DNA of 64,000 nucleotides from Saccharibacillus qingshengii (GTDB lineage Bacteria; Bacillota; Bacilli; Paenibacillales; Paenibacillaceae). This document shows positions 52,369-60,897 of this stretch, in pieces. The stretch is from positions 285,765 to 349,764 of the forward strand of contig NZ_JAAZWC010000001.1 in the NCBI RefSeq assembly GCF_013185195.1. The letters run 5' to 3'. The stretch's first letter is position 1. The number at the start of each line of letters is the position of its first letter. The notes below the pieces were generated by a model that saw only the letters and a list, made by a program, of their open reading frames with translations, was not told where the DNA came from and did not search any database. Made by a program: the position numbers and the translations under genes.

Positions 52369-53175
52369 TTATCGGCTTAATACCCATTCCCGTACTTCGT
52401 GCAGCGTCGAGTGGACCAGATCCGGCTCTACGCCGGACAATTTCTTGTGACGCTCCAGGTTGCCCGGTGTCGTTACGCCTTCTTCGGTCAGCAGCAGCAG
52501 CGAGCGGCAGCCGGAATCGGCTCCCGCTTTGATATCGGTCATCATATTATCGCCGATGATCGTGACCTGCGAAGCGCCGACACCCAGCAGATTGAAAGCA
52601 AAATTCATCAGAATCGGCGAAGGTTTGCCGATCACCGTCGGTTTAACGCCTGTCATGGCTTCCAGCGAAGCGCCAAGCGTACCCGCTCCCGGCATCAAAC
52701 CGCCTTCAGAAGGCAGCAGCAGGTCAGGATTGGTTAGAACAAATTCGGCTCCGGCCAGAATCAAGCTGCCCGCACGCGCCAGCTTTTCGTAGGAAAACTC
52801 GCGGTCGATCCCCTGAATCACATAATCCGGTTTTCCGGTCTGGCCTGTGAACTCGGTCAATCCGGCTGCAGCAACCGCTCCGCGCAGTCCCGACTCGCCG
52901 AAGATAGCGGCGGAAGCTCCGGGCTTCCGCGCTGCCATATAAGCGGCGGCCGCCATCGAAGAGGTGCAGACCTGTTCCGGTTTGGCCGGGATTCCCATTT
53001 TATTCAACCGGAGCGCGACCGTTTCCGACGCGGCGGATGAATTGTTCGTCAGAAAAAGAAACGGAATCCCCTGCTCGTTCAGCGCCGTAATCAGTTCGTC
53101 GGCGCCGGGCACCCTGCGTTCACCGTGATAAAGCGTTCCATCCAGATCGATCAAAAGCGCATTTCGGCTCTGCAT
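52369..53175 (-). CDS. NagD-like HAD-IIA phosphatase
   Basis: A 268-residue HAD subclass IIA hydrolase. It has LIDLDGTLYHGER (about 8-20), FLTNNSSAA (about 40), the C2B cap, KPSPILMNFA and IGDNMMTDIKAG. Probably p-nitrophenyl- or sugar-phosphate phosphatase. It lies 7 bases after rnz. Confidence 0.9.
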   Translation of the reverse strand: MQSRNALLIDLDGTLYHGERRVPGADELITALNEQGIPFLFLTNNSSAASETVALRLNKMGIPAKPEQVCTSSMAAAAYMAARKPGASAAIFGESGLRGAVAAAGLTEFTGQTGKPDYVIQGIDREFSYEKLARAGSLILAGAEFVLTNPDLLLPSEGGLMPGAGTLGASLEAMTGVKPTVIGKPSPILMNFAFNLLGVGASQVTIIGDNMMTDIKAGADSGCRSLLLLTEEGVTTPGNLERHKKLSGVEPDLVHSTLHEVREWVLSR

Positions 53176-53181
53176 CTGTCT

Positions 53182-54123
53182 TCATTCCTTTTCTTGTTCA
53201 TGCGCAAGGCGGATCGGATACACGTGATGTTCGATCGCCAGCTGCGTGTGTGCAAATACGGCCTTTGCTTCATTCAGCAGAGGCTGGAGCTGTTCCAGAT
53301 CTTTGTAACGCGAACTAAAATGGGTCAAGATCAGCTCGCCCACCCCCGCCTTTTTTGCCGCTTCGGCAGCTTGAACAGCTGTACTGTGGTAATAAGTATA
53401 GGCCAAATCGGCAAATTCGTCGGTGAAAGTCGACTCGTGCACCAGCACATCCGCTCCGTGTGCAAGCGGATCGATATTCGGTGTGGGACGCGTATCGCCC
53501 AGAATCGTTACCACGCGCCCTCGTTTGGGCGGACCAAGAACCTGTTCGGGCGTAATGAGACGCCCACCCACTTCGAGGTTCTCTCCATTCTTAAGCTTAC
53601 CGTATTCGGGCCCCGGACGCACGCCCCATTCCTGCAGAAGTTCCAGATTCAGACTGCCGGGACGGTCTTTCTCCGTAATCCGGTAACCGTAGCTTTCAAT
53701 CCGGTGTTCCAATGCCCGGGCTTCCACTTTGAATCGTTCGTCTTCAAAAATCACTCCGCCGGCATGTTCCACAATTTCGAGGCCGAAAGTGACGCGGCTC
53801 TGCGTCGATCCGAGCGTCACTTCAAGGAACTGCTTCAGCCCCTGCGGTCCATATACGGTAAGCGGCGGGCTGCCCTCCTGCGAAGAACGGCTGGACAGCA
53901 GCCCCGGCAGCCCGAAGACATGATCGCCGTGCATATGTGTGATAAAAATCTTCTCCAAGCGGCTCAATTTGAGCGGCGAATGCAGAATTTGGTGCTGCGT
54001 GGCTTCGCCGCAGTCGAACAGCCACGAAGAACGCCGCTCCTCCAACATGCGGAGCGCGACGGATGTAACGTTGCGCTGCGTGGTCGGCAGCCCCGCATTG
54101 GTGCCGAGAAAATAAAGTTCCAC
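53182..54123 (-). CDS. rnz: Ribonuclease Z
   Basis: A 313-residue metallo-beta-lactamase-fold tRNA 3'-processing nuclease. The metal motif is THMHGDH (about 61-67), with VHESTF and later TYYHSTAVQAA and LTHFSSRY. Start is the GTG at 54123, about 9 bases after AAGGAGG; this gives the usual MELYFLGTNAG start, while an ATG 8 codons earlier lies inside the upstream A/G-rich region. Confidence 0.93.
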   Translation of the reverse strand: MELYFLGTNAGLPTTQRNVTSVALRMLEERRSSWLFDCGEATQHQILHSPLKLSRLEKIFITHMHGDHVFGLPGLLSSRSSQEGSPPLTVYGPQGLKQFLEVTLGSTQSRVTFGLEIVEHAGGVIFEDERFKVEARALEHRIESYGYRITEKDRPGSLNLELLQEWGVRPGPEYGKLKNGENLEVGGRLITPEQVLGPPKRGRVVTILGDTRPTPNIDPLAHGADVLVHESTFTDEFADLAYTYYHSTAVQAAEAAKKAGVGELILTHFSSRYKDLEQLQPLLNEAKAVFAHTQLAIEHHVYPIRLAHEQEKE

Positions 54124-54227
54124 AGCCGCACTCCTCCTTTTCTTCATTCTATAGGCATCCTATACCCGATTTTCGGCTGTCGGCCTGCGCCTTTTCTCCC
54201 GCATTCGGCGAAAGGGCGAAAAAAAGC

Positions 54228-54247
54228 CCGCCCGCCGCAGCGGGCGG
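54228..54247 (-). terminator. Terminator of the YjjG-like gene
   Basis: CCGCCCGC and GCGGGCGG (8 bp) around a CGCA loop; T's follow on the minus strand. Confidence 0.8.
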
Positions 54248-54271
54248 ACGGAAAACCGTGTCGCCGATTTC

Positions 54272-55081
54272 TCAGGAAACGCGGATTCCCGCCAACTCGG
54301 GCAGGTCGCGCAGGGAATCGATTTGATAAACGGGCACAATGCCCGAATGAGGCGAACGTCCGCCGCGGTTGATCCAGACGGACGGAATGCCGGTATCCAA
54401 TGCGCCGCGGATATCGGTGCTTTGCTTGTCTCCGACCATTAACGCTTCTTCGGGTTTGACCCCAAGCAGATCAAGAGCGTGATAGAAAATCGACGTATCC
54501 GGTTTGCCTTTGCCAAAGGTACCCGAGATCACGATATGATCGAAGTAAGGCACTAGCTGCGGAACGCCGTCCAACTTTTCTTGTTGAAGCGAAGGGCAGC
54601 CGTTCGTCAGCAGCAGCAGCTTGACTTGGCCTTTGAGTTCATCCAGCACTTCGTAAGTCTCCTCATACACGAGAGGGCGCTTGCGGCGTTCGGAAGCGAA
54701 CAGAGCGGAAAGTTCCACAGCCAACTCTTCGTCCTCGATACCGAGATCGGCCAGACCGAGACGCCAGGCTTCTTTGCGGTACACGGGAGCAATTTCCTGC
54801 AGCTTGCGGAATTCGGGCTGTTCGCCTTTATCGAAGTTTGCCCACAGCCCTTCAAAAGGACTGATGCCGATCATCTGGGTAAAAGGAAAAGTTTCGTAAG
54901 TCGCATACAAGTCGCGTGCTCGCTCGCGCACGGCCGCTTCGAGCGCATTCGCGTCGATGCCCGTGCGGCGTGCCGCTTCTTCGGAAGCTGCCACAAAAGA
55001 TTCTTTGACACTGCGTTCATCCCACAACAGCGTATCGTCCAGATCAAAAATCACCGCTTTGACTTCGTTGTTCACCGTCAT
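54272..55081 (-). CDS. YjjG-like HAD family hydrolase
   Basis: A 269-residue HAD hydrolase with VIFDLDDTLLWDERS (motif I), the cap domain (about 20-105), LLLLTNGCPSLQQEK (motif II) and KPDTSIFYHALDLL...VGDKQSTDI (motifs III and IV). Closest to YjjG/dUMP phosphatase-like enzymes. It has GAGGGG upstream of its ATG. Confidence 0.87.
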   Translation of the reverse strand: MTVNNEVKAVIFDLDDTLLWDERSVKESFVAASEEAARRTGIDANALEAAVRERARDLYATYETFPFTQMIGISPFEGLWANFDKGEQPEFRKLQEIAPVYRKEAWRLGLADLGIEDEELAVELSALFASERRKRPLVYEETYEVLDELKGQVKLLLLTNGCPSLQQEKLDGVPQLVPYFDHIVISGTFGKGKPDTSIFYHALDLLGVKPEEALMVGDKQSTDIRGALDTGIPSVWINRGGRSPHSGIVPVYQIDSLRDLPELAGIRVS

Positions 55082-55141
55082 TCGTTGTCCCCTCGCTCTT
55101 TTGTATAATCGTTCTGTCGACTCCTGCCTGCAAAAAACGGA

Positions 55142-55672
55142 CTATTTCTTTTCTACCGGAATTTGGTGCTGAGCCGCAAACTCCGTAACGCGCTGGGCAA
55201 TCTCTTCCGTCTTGAACATTTTGAGGAAACGCGAGAAAATCCAGTTGGCGCCTTTGCCTTTGGTTTCTACGGTCACGTAGCCTTTTTCGATACGGAATTT
55301 GGCAATATCGCCGGCCATGATCGTCCGTTCGCGGTTGAAGCGAATCGTACTCATCCGATCTTTGCCGATCCGCAGAAATGGACGGCGCAGGAACATGATC
55401 ACGGCCAGAATCAGATACATGACGATAATAAACCAGTACGAAGCGCCCGAAGCTTCTTTAACTCCCGAAGTTTGCGCGGCTACCGTAATAATGGTCAGGA
55501 AAATCGCAACGATAAGCAGGAAGGATGGGAACATATAGTTTCTTCCTTTGAACGTATCGAACGTTTGGCTGCCTGTTCCCGAACTTCCGATTCGGTCCTG
55601 CCCGGTTTTCTGTCTGAGGCTGTTTGTTTTTTGCTGATTTTGGCGTACCTTTCTCTCCCATGAACGGGACAT
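55142..55672 (-). CDS. Two-helix membrane protein
   Basis: A 176-residue protein. A basic, Gln-rich N-terminus (1-45) precedes two membrane helices (about 48-64 and 78-95) and a basic C-terminal cytoplasmic domain (FRIEKGYVTVETKGKG). I do not recognise it. AAGGGGG precedes the ATG at 55672. Confidence 0.65.
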   Translation of the reverse strand: MSRSWERKVRQNQQKTNSLRQKTGQDRIGSSGTGSQTFDTFKGRNYMFPSFLLIVAIFLTIITVAAQTSGVKEASGASYWFIIVMYLILAVIMFLRRPFLRIGKDRMSTIRFNRERTIMAGDIAKFRIEKGYVTVETKGKGANWIFSRFLKMFKTEEIAQRVTEFAAQHQIPVEKK

Positions 55673-55829
55673 TCGTTTTCCCCCTTAAAATAGGTAACTC
55701 TATACAAGAAAAACCCGCCCAGCCGCGGCACTCCCTTTTCCGCGAACCGGCGAGCCGTTTCCGTTCCGGTGAAGCGCATTCCGATATCGCCGCTTGCCAA
55801 GGTAAAGATAACCCGGCTGACGCCGTTCC

Positions 55830-56030
55830 TCAATGCAGCTTCGAATCGCTGCTCGGCTCTTCATCGACCCATTCGATCGAATCGAGCTCCTGACGAAAGT
55901 TGCGCCGTATATTGCCCAAGTAAATTTTGCGCAGTTCCGTACGCTCTTTATGTTCTTCTTCACTCAAGCCTTCGGCTTTATGTTTACGGGCAAGCTCGTT
56001 GATCCGGCTTACCAGAGTATCGATATCCAT
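55830..56030 (-). CDS. ynzC: DUF896 / YnzC-like small protein
   Basis: A 66-residue helical protein starting MDIDTLVSRINEL, with the ELRKIYLGNIRRNFRQ motif of the DUF896/YnzC family. In Bacillus subtilis ynzC lies in the yneA-yneB-ynzC SOS operon next to lexA, and the same neighbours are seen here. Its function is not known; it is probably part of the SOS response. Confidence 0.88.
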   Translation of the reverse strand: MDIDTLVSRINELARKHKAEGLSEEEHKERTELRKIYLGNIRRNFRQELDSIEWVDEEPSSDSKLH

Positions 56031-56175
56031 GTGCACCCTCCTTGTAACCATACTTCTTTATACTTTCACACGAAAAAAAGAGCTTGTCAAGGCGACAGCC
56101 CTGCAAGCTCTATAGGTTTCTACAAGCCGCACGCTTCAAGGGTTCACACCCGTCACAGTACCCTGCGTGCAGCCG

Positions 56176-56577
56176 TTAAAAATTGGGAAGAATCAATTCT
56201 TCGCCGACTTGAATTTCGCTTCCGCTCAGACCATTTTTCTGCTGAATGCCTGTGATGAAAATGCGGATATCCGCTCCGGCCGGTTTGCTTCGTTCGGCGA
56301 TGGACCATAAGGTGTCGCCCGGCGACACGATAACCGTATGCACTTCCGCGGCAGGCTCGCTGCTCTGCAGGGCGTGAACCACTCCGGTCCCCGCGAACAG
56401 TCCAATTACAACGAACAGGACCAGACGGATCCGGGAAGCTCCCGTTCTCGTCCACCGGTATTTGGACAGTCCCAGACTATGTAAAAAAGAAGAAATGGAA
56501 TAAGGTGCGCCCATGCTCGATTTGTCGGTTGTACCGGCCGTTTCATAGATACTTTTATAAGTCGTGTATTTTGGCAT
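56176..56577 (-). CDS. yneA: YneA-like cell-division inhibitor with LysM
   Basis: A 133-residue membrane protein. A membrane helix at about 45-65 (LVLFVVIGLFAGTGVV) is followed by a LysM domain (about 80-130, VSPGDTLWSIAERS). The layout is that of YneA, which stops septum formation during SOS in Bacillus. The long polar N-terminus (1-44) is longer than usual. The start is the ATG at 56577; three LexA-type boxes lie upstream. Confidence 0.88.
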   Translation of the reverse strand: MPKYTTYKSIYETAGTTDKSSMGAPYSISSFLHSLGLSKYRWTRTGASRIRLVLFVVIGLFAGTGVVHALQSSEPAAEVHTVIVSPGDTLWSIAERSKPAGADIRIFITGIQQKNGLSGSEIQVGEELILPNF

Positions 56578-56592
56578 TTTCAACACTCTCCC

Positions 56593-56670
56593 AAACGTTT
56601 GTTCTGCCTTCTGGAATCCAATATAGCACGAACATACGTTTTGGACAAGAGTTTTTTGGAACGTTTGTTC
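56593..56670 (-). promoter_or_regulatory. Three LexA boxes in front of yneA
   Basis: Read on either strand: 56593-56604 (AAACGTTTGTTC), 56630-56641 (GAACATACGTTT) and 56659-56670 (GAACGTTTGTTC). All resemble the Bacillus core GAACRNRYGTTY; the first (on the minus strand) and the second match it fully. Confidence 0.82.
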
Positions 56671-56759
56671 GGGAAAATTTGTTCGCATTTTCTTATCCGC
56701 GCGGCCTAAGCTTTTCAGCGAAAACGAGCAGATTCGGCAGAATGAGCAGCTGAATCTTA

Positions 56760-56798
56760 GAACTTACGTTTGTACGAACGGAAGTTCTATGATATAAT
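56760..56798 (+). promoter_or_regulatory. lexA promoter with LexA boxes in place
   Basis: TTGTAC (56770-56775), 17-base spacer and TATAAT (56793-56798). The box GAACGGAAGTTC (56776-56787) lies exactly in the spacer, and GAACTTACGTTT (56760-56771) overlaps the -35. This is the geometry expected for tight LexA autorepression. Confidence 0.88.
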
Positions 56799-56887
56799 TT
56801 TCCCGTATTCGCATTCGAAATCATCATCTTCCTTGCCGGGTACTTATAAGCCAACTACTAACGAATAATGGATGGGGTTGATACGAC

Positions 56888-57514
56888 ATGTCGAAGATAT
56901 CCATACGCCAGCAGGCTATTCTGGAATTTATCCGTACCGAAGTCAAGTCGAAAGGGTATCCGCCTTCCGTCCGGGAAATCGGCGAAGCGGTAGGCCTTGC
57001 TTCCAGTTCTACCGTTCACGGACACTTGGACCGTCTGGAGAAAAAAGGCTTGATCCGACGCGATCCGACGAAACCCCGTGCGATCGAGCTGCTTGGACTT
57101 GAAGAATCGGAAAGCGGCAATTTGTTCGCCTCGACGATCCGGCGCGTTCCCGTTGTCGGCAAAGTTACGGCAGGCGTACCGATTACGGCTACCGAAAATA
57201 TCGAGGATTACTTCCCGCTGCCTCAGACGATGGTCGGGGACGATCAGGTATTCATGTTATCCGTTATGGGTGACAGCATGATCGAAGCCGGAATCAACAA
57301 CGGCGACTATGTCGTTGTACGCCAGCAGCAGACGGCCAACAACGGCGACATTGTCGTTGCGATGACCGAAGAAGACGAAGCGACGGTCAAGACCTTTTAC
57401 AAGGAGAAAGACCATATTCGCCTTCAGCCCGAAAATCCAACGTACGAACCGCTTCGCCTGACTCACGTTACGATTTTGGGCAAAGTCGTCGGCTTGTTCC
57501 GCAATTTCCATTGA
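56888..57514 (+). CDS. lexA: LexA repressor
   Basis: A 208-residue SOS repressor. Residues 1-65 form the winged helix ([20 protein letters not shown]), the Ala95-Gly96 cleavage bond is in KVTAGVPI, and the catalytic pair is Ser130 (MGDSMIEAG) and Lys168 (ATVKTF). It represses the SOS genes and its own gene; RecA-assisted self-cleavage relieves this. It is divergent from yneA. A terminator follows. Confidence 0.97.
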   Translation: MSKISIRQQAILEFIRTEVKSKGYPPSVREIGEAVGLASSSTVHGHLDRLEKKGLIRRDPTKPRAIELLGLEESESGNLFASTIRRVPVVGKVTAGVPITATENIEDYFPLPQTMVGDDQVFMLSVMGDSMIEAGINNGDYVVVRQQQTANNGDIVVAMTEEDEATVKTFYKEKDHIRLQPENPTYEPLRLTHVTILGKVVGLFRNFH

Positions 57515-57552
57515 GGTCGACAAGGTCTTTTACGGCCTATCGCTCGCACTAA

Positions 57553-57584
57553 AAAACTCCCCCGAATTTCGGAGGAGTTTTTTT
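57553..57584. terminator. Terminator between lexA and the next gene
   Basis: AAAACTCCCCCG pairs with CGGAGGAGTTTT around an AATTT-type loop with a T-run; it can serve both convergent genes. Confidence 0.8.
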
Positions 57585-57630
57585 GGTGTGTCTGCATGGA
57601 TACGGGTGATCATTCTGAATAGACTTGTCG

Positions 57631-58020
57631 TTAATCGGCCCTACGCCGCCTAGGCGGGTGTTCCTGGCCGCCCGAACGTCGTTCCGGGCGAGGCACGACG
57701 CCTGGGCCGTAAGGAGGCGTCCGGCTGTCCCGGTGCAGTGCAGTCCCCCGGCTTCGACGAAAAGGATCCCTTCGACGAACGGACGGCAGCAGCTGCTTCC
57801 AACCGTAAGCTTTGCGCAGCAAAGAAATGTGCTGGAGAGACGATTTGTCGGACCAGCGAATATACGCCGCCTGCTCCAGGTTAATCAGAGCAATCGTAAC
57901 TTCGCGAAAAGCGCCGCCGCTTCGGCGGATCAATCTCGACATCGACAGCTGCCCGAAAGACAGCATACGGCGGCGGCGCAGCATCCCCAGAATCTTCCGC
58001 TCCAGACGACTCATCTCCAC
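57631..58020 (-). CDS. Small unknown protein with wHTH-like start
   Basis: A product of about 129 residues if the start is the GTG at 58020, where GGGAGGG lies upstream; the frame continues to a GTG at 58131. Residues 1-80 (SRLERKILGMLRRRRMLSFGQLS, then LINLEQAAYI) look like a small helix-turn-helix or winged-helix fold. The C-terminus is very rich in Arg, Pro and Gly. No family is recognised. A LexA-like box lies just upstream of this start, so it may be SOS controlled. Confidence 0.5.
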   Translation of the reverse strand: MEMSRLERKILGMLRRRRMLSFGQLSMSRLIRRSGGAFREVTIALINLEQAAYIRWSDKSSLQHISLLRKAYGWKQLLPSVRRRDPFRRSRGTALHRDSRTPPYGPGVVPRPERRSGGQEHPPRRRRAD

Positions 58021-58087
58021 AAACACACCCTCCCGGTCCCTCGACCGACCCGCTTCGGCCTTTTCCAAAACTTCGGCGTATCGTTCG

Positions 58088-58099
58088 GAACGTATGTTT
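58088..58099 (-). promoter_or_regulatory. LexA-type box ahead of the unknown gene
   Basis: GAACGTATGTTT fits the Bacillus core GAACRNRYGTTY completely. On the minus strand TGGAAA, 17 bases and TATACT form a possible promoter just upstream of it. Confidence 0.6.
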
Positions 58100-58132
58100 G
58101 TAGTATAAGCGAACAGGCGTTCTTTTTCCACT

Positions 58133-59101
58133 CTAATTTTTAATTTTCGGATACACGTTCAGCGCATCCTGGATATGATAAGGTTTCGACCAGGGACTGC
58201 CGTCCGCTCCTGCCGTCACCAGCATATATTCCCTGCCGTTTTTCACCGCGAGCGAAGCCAGACAAAGACCTGCGGCGCGCGTATATCCGGTCTTGCCTCC
58301 CAGGATCCTGCCTCCTTTGAAATTCAATGTCGGGGCACTCTCGGATAAGGTGCTTCGGACCGTAATTCCGTTGGGATGAAGGTTGGTCGGGGCCGTCGAG
58401 TATTTATGCGTAGTCATCAATTTGCGGAAAGTCGAATTTTTGAGCGCGGCTTTCATCAAAACAGACATATCTTTCACCGTCGTGTAATGGTTGGCATTGT
58501 GCAGCCCCGTCACGTTAGTGAAATGCGTATGTTTCATGCCGAGCTTTTTGGCTTTGGCATTCATCTTTTTGACAAACGCCGCTTCGGATCCGGATATCGC
58601 ATAAGCCAGCCCAATCGAAGCGTCGGCTCCGGAAGGCAGCATCGAACCGTACAGCAGATCGATCCCTTTCACCTTTTCCCCCGGCAGAAATCCGGCCATC
58701 GACGCGCCTTGTTTTTTCAAATCCGGGAAAATCGATGCGGGTAGCGTGACTTTTTTCTGCGGATCGGACAGATTCTCCAACGCGACAAGCACTGTCATCA
58801 TTTTGGTCATGGACGCCGGATAGACTTTCTGATTGATATTTTTCTTCAGCTGGACTTCGCCATTGCCGAGATCAATCAAGATGGCGTTCGAGCTGTAGAG
58901 TCCCGCCGCAAATTTCGAAGAGAATGTGGACAGCGAGGCCGCTTCGTAAGAAGCCTTAGATGAAACCTGCGCTGCAGCCTGCGAAGGCTGGATTGCGGCG
59001 GCACTGCCGCTTACAACCAGCGCCAGCGCAGCGGCAATCAGCGTCGAACGTTTTCTTTTTCCAATTGCAAAGCGCGTAAAGCCTTTTCCGGATAACCTCA
59101 A
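58133..59101 (-). CDS. D-alanyl-D-alanine carboxypeptidase
   Basis: A serine-type penicillin-binding carboxypeptidase (PBP5/DacF-type) of about 322 residues. A signal sequence (about 10-45, ALALVVSGSAAA) is followed by the catalytic domain with SxxK at Ser97-Lys100 (SMTKM), SGADASIG in the SxN position, and KTGYT. It trims the terminal D-Ala of peptidoglycan pentapeptides. The start is uncertain: TTG at 59101 follows AAGGAAGG, while a GTG at 59137 lacks a ribosome site. Confidence 0.9.
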   Translation of the reverse strand: MRLSGKGFTRFAIGKRKRSTLIAAALALVVSGSAAAIQPSQAAAQVSSKASYEAASLSTFSSKFAAGLYSSNAILIDLGNGEVQLKKNINQKVYPASMTKMMTVLVALENLSDPQKKVTLPASIFPDLKKQGASMAGFLPGEKVKGIDLLYGSMLPSGADASIGLAYAISGSEAAFVKKMNAKAKKLGMKHTHFTNVTGLHNANHYTTVKDMSVLMKAALKNSTFRKLMTTHKYSTAPTNLHPNGITVRSTLSESAPTLNFKGGRILGGKTGYTRAAGLCLASLAVKNGREYMLVTAGADGSPWSKPYHIQDALNVYPKIKN

Positions 59102-59141
59102 AATAAATGACACCTTCCTTATTCTTTTTTGCCGCACGGGG

Positions 59142-60065
59142 TTACAAATCTTTTAGATACACGCGATGGATTTGATGATCCGGACCTTTGCTCAAGACCA
59201 GGTCCGCTCTGCCCCGGGTAGGCAGGATATTCTCGTTCAGGTTAAGCAGGTTGATTTCTTCCCATATTTGGGTGGCACGGGCAACCGCTTCCGCTTTCGT
59301 CAGCTCGGCATACCGATGGAAATAGGAAGACGGATCGCGGAAAGCGGTTTGCTGCAGCAGCAGAAAACGATCGATATACCAGTTCCGGATTTCTTGTTCT
59401 TCGGCATCGATATAAATGGAAAAATCGAAAAAGTCGCTTACGAACAACGGCTGCCCTTTGCTGACCTGCAGTACGTTGACCCCTTCCACAATCAAAATAT
59501 CCGGGCTGTCGACGATTTCCAGGCGGTCGGGCAGAATATCGTACGTAATATGCGAATAGACAGGTGCTTCCACGCTGCGTTCGCCGGCCCGGATCCGGGT
59601 GAGAAAATCGATCAGTTTTTTCGTGTCGTAGCTTTCCGGAAAACCTTTTCGGCTCATCAACCCTTTGGCTTCCAGAACGCGGGTCGGGTACAGAAATCCG
59701 TCCGTGGTTACAAGATCCACTTTCGGATGGTGTTCCCAGCGGGACAGAAGGGTGCGCAGAAGGCGTGCAACCGTGCTCTTGCCTACAGCGACACTGCCGG
59801 CAACCCCGATAATAAACGGCTTATGTACCGGCTCGCAGCCGAGAAAAGCACCGGTGACTTCGCGCAGATACTGCTCCGCTCGCACTCTGAGATTGATCAG
59901 GCGGGTAAGCGGAATATAGATGTCTTCGACTTCACGCAGCGAAATTTTATCGTTCAGTCCTTTGATCTGTTCCAATTCTTCTTCCGACAGCCTCAGAGGT
60001 GTCCGGCTTCGCAGCGCGGCCCATCTGGCCCGGTCGAATTCCATATAATTTCCGTACGCATTCAT
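59142..60065 (-). CDS. coaA: Type I pantothenate kinase
   Basis: A 307-residue kinase for the first step of coenzyme A synthesis. The P-loop is [12 protein letters not shown] (about 92), and a DGFLYP motif and [17 protein letters not shown] are present. The start is the ATG at 60065 with GAGGGAT upstream, in preference to a GTG six codons earlier. Confidence 0.94.
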   Translation of the reverse strand: MNAYGNYMEFDRARWAALRSRTPLRLSEEELEQIKGLNDKISLREVEDIYIPLTRLINLRVRAEQYLREVTGAFLGCEPVHKPFIIGVAGSVAVGKSTVARLLRTLLSRWEHHPKVDLVTTDGFLYPTRVLEAKGLMSRKGFPESYDTKKLIDFLTRIRAGERSVEAPVYSHITYDILPDRLEIVDSPDILIVEGVNVLQVSKGQPLFVSDFFDFSIYIDAEEQEIRNWYIDRFLLLQQTAFRDPSSYFHRYAELTKAEAVARATQIWEEINLLNLNENILPTRGRADLVLSKGPDHQIHRVYLKDL

Positions 60066-60283
60066 ATTGGACAGATCCCTCACTATGACAAAGTACTTCT
60101 AGTCTAGCAAATTGCGGCAGGTTTGAACATGACAGAATCGGATAGGTAGTCAGGCTTTAAAGGTACGCGTTCAGGAAGAGGCTTGAATCGGGGCGGAATT
60201 CCGGCAAAAAAAACGCAGAGAGTCCAGCGCTGGGTTGCCCCGTCTGAACTCCCGCTGTTTCTCCGACGCTAGTCGAAGCTGGA

Positions 60284-60301
60284 GTGACACTTAAGTGTCA
60301 C
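60284..60301. repeat. Perfect 18-bp palindrome
   Basis: GTGACACTTAAGTGTCAC. It could be a protein-binding site or the stem of a transcription end; no neighbouring gene gives a hint. Confidence 0.7.
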
Positions 60302-60340
60302 CCCGTTCATTACCCTTCCCTTAAATAAATATTCAATAAA

Positions 60341-60366
60341 AAAAATCTTTTAAAAGATTTTTCTGA
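60341..60366 (-). terminator. AT-rich hairpin after the orphan gene
   Basis: A perfect palindrome (AAAAATCTTTT and its mirror), ending in T's on both strands. It lies 30 bases past the minus-strand orphan gene. Confidence 0.55.
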
Positions 60367-60392
60367 AAAAGAATTCTTTTTATTCAATCATC

Positions 60393-60725
60393 TTAGAGTC
60401 CTAAAACTTTAAAATGATCATGATTTTCAAAACATTCATTCACCCAATGATCTATTTGTTCGAAAATCACTTTATTGGAGCCTACTTTTGATTCATCTAT
60501 CCTCTTTTTGATTGTGTCCCACTCCGCTTTGGAAACCCTGTTAAATCCATAATAATTGAAATTATCGAGACACTCCTCAAACATCTTATTCAAACCTGTA
60601 TGATCCAAACCTTCCTCCGTCAGATAGATAGAATCCTCCAACCCATGCAGATCTTCTAAATACCCACGCTGCAGCTCAAAAACATCATGTCCTGTTAGTT
60701 CTTCTTTTCTAAGAATTTTCTCCAT
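60393..60725 (-). CDS. Orphan acidic protein in AT-rich patch
   Basis: A 110-residue soluble, acidic, helical protein (MEKILRKEELTGHDV start, many Glu and Asp). No domain is recognised. The region is markedly AT-rich compared with its neighbours, so it was probably acquired by transfer. Small acidic proteins of this size are often immunity proteins of polymorphic toxins, but no toxin gene is next to it. CAGGAGA precedes the ATG at 60725. Confidence 0.7.
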   Translation of the reverse strand: MEKILRKEELTGHDVFELQRGYLEDLHGLEDSIYLTEEGLDHTGLNKMFEECLDNFNYYGFNRVSKAEWDTIKKRIDESKVGSNKVIFEQIDHWVNECFENHDHFKVLGL

Positions 60726-60839
60726 TTGGCTGTTCTCCTGCTTCAATCATTTTTAATGTTTAACACCCGCTTTTTGAATCCTTAAATCAATGCCCTGTCC
60801 CCTTCGTGGTCAAAAGCTTAAGTAAAACAAAGCAAGAAA

Positions 60840-60884
60840 AGCCGCAGCAAGGATATGCGAGATGCACAAACCCTTGCTGCGGCT
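60840..60884 (-). terminator. Terminator of the glnRA operon
   Basis: AGCCGCAGCAAGG (60840-60852) pairs perfectly with CCTTGCTGCGGCT (60872-60884); TTTTCTT follows on the minus strand. Confidence 0.88.
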
Positions 60885-60897
60885 GGGATTACCTATT

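Larger units (their letters stand above)
60066..60392. other. Intergenic region between coaA and an orphan gene
   Basis: No convincing gene. It holds an 18-bp palindrome (60284-60301) and an AT-rich perfect palindrome (60341-60362). The base composition changes from about 54% GC to clearly AT-rich near 60310. Confidence 0.6.
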
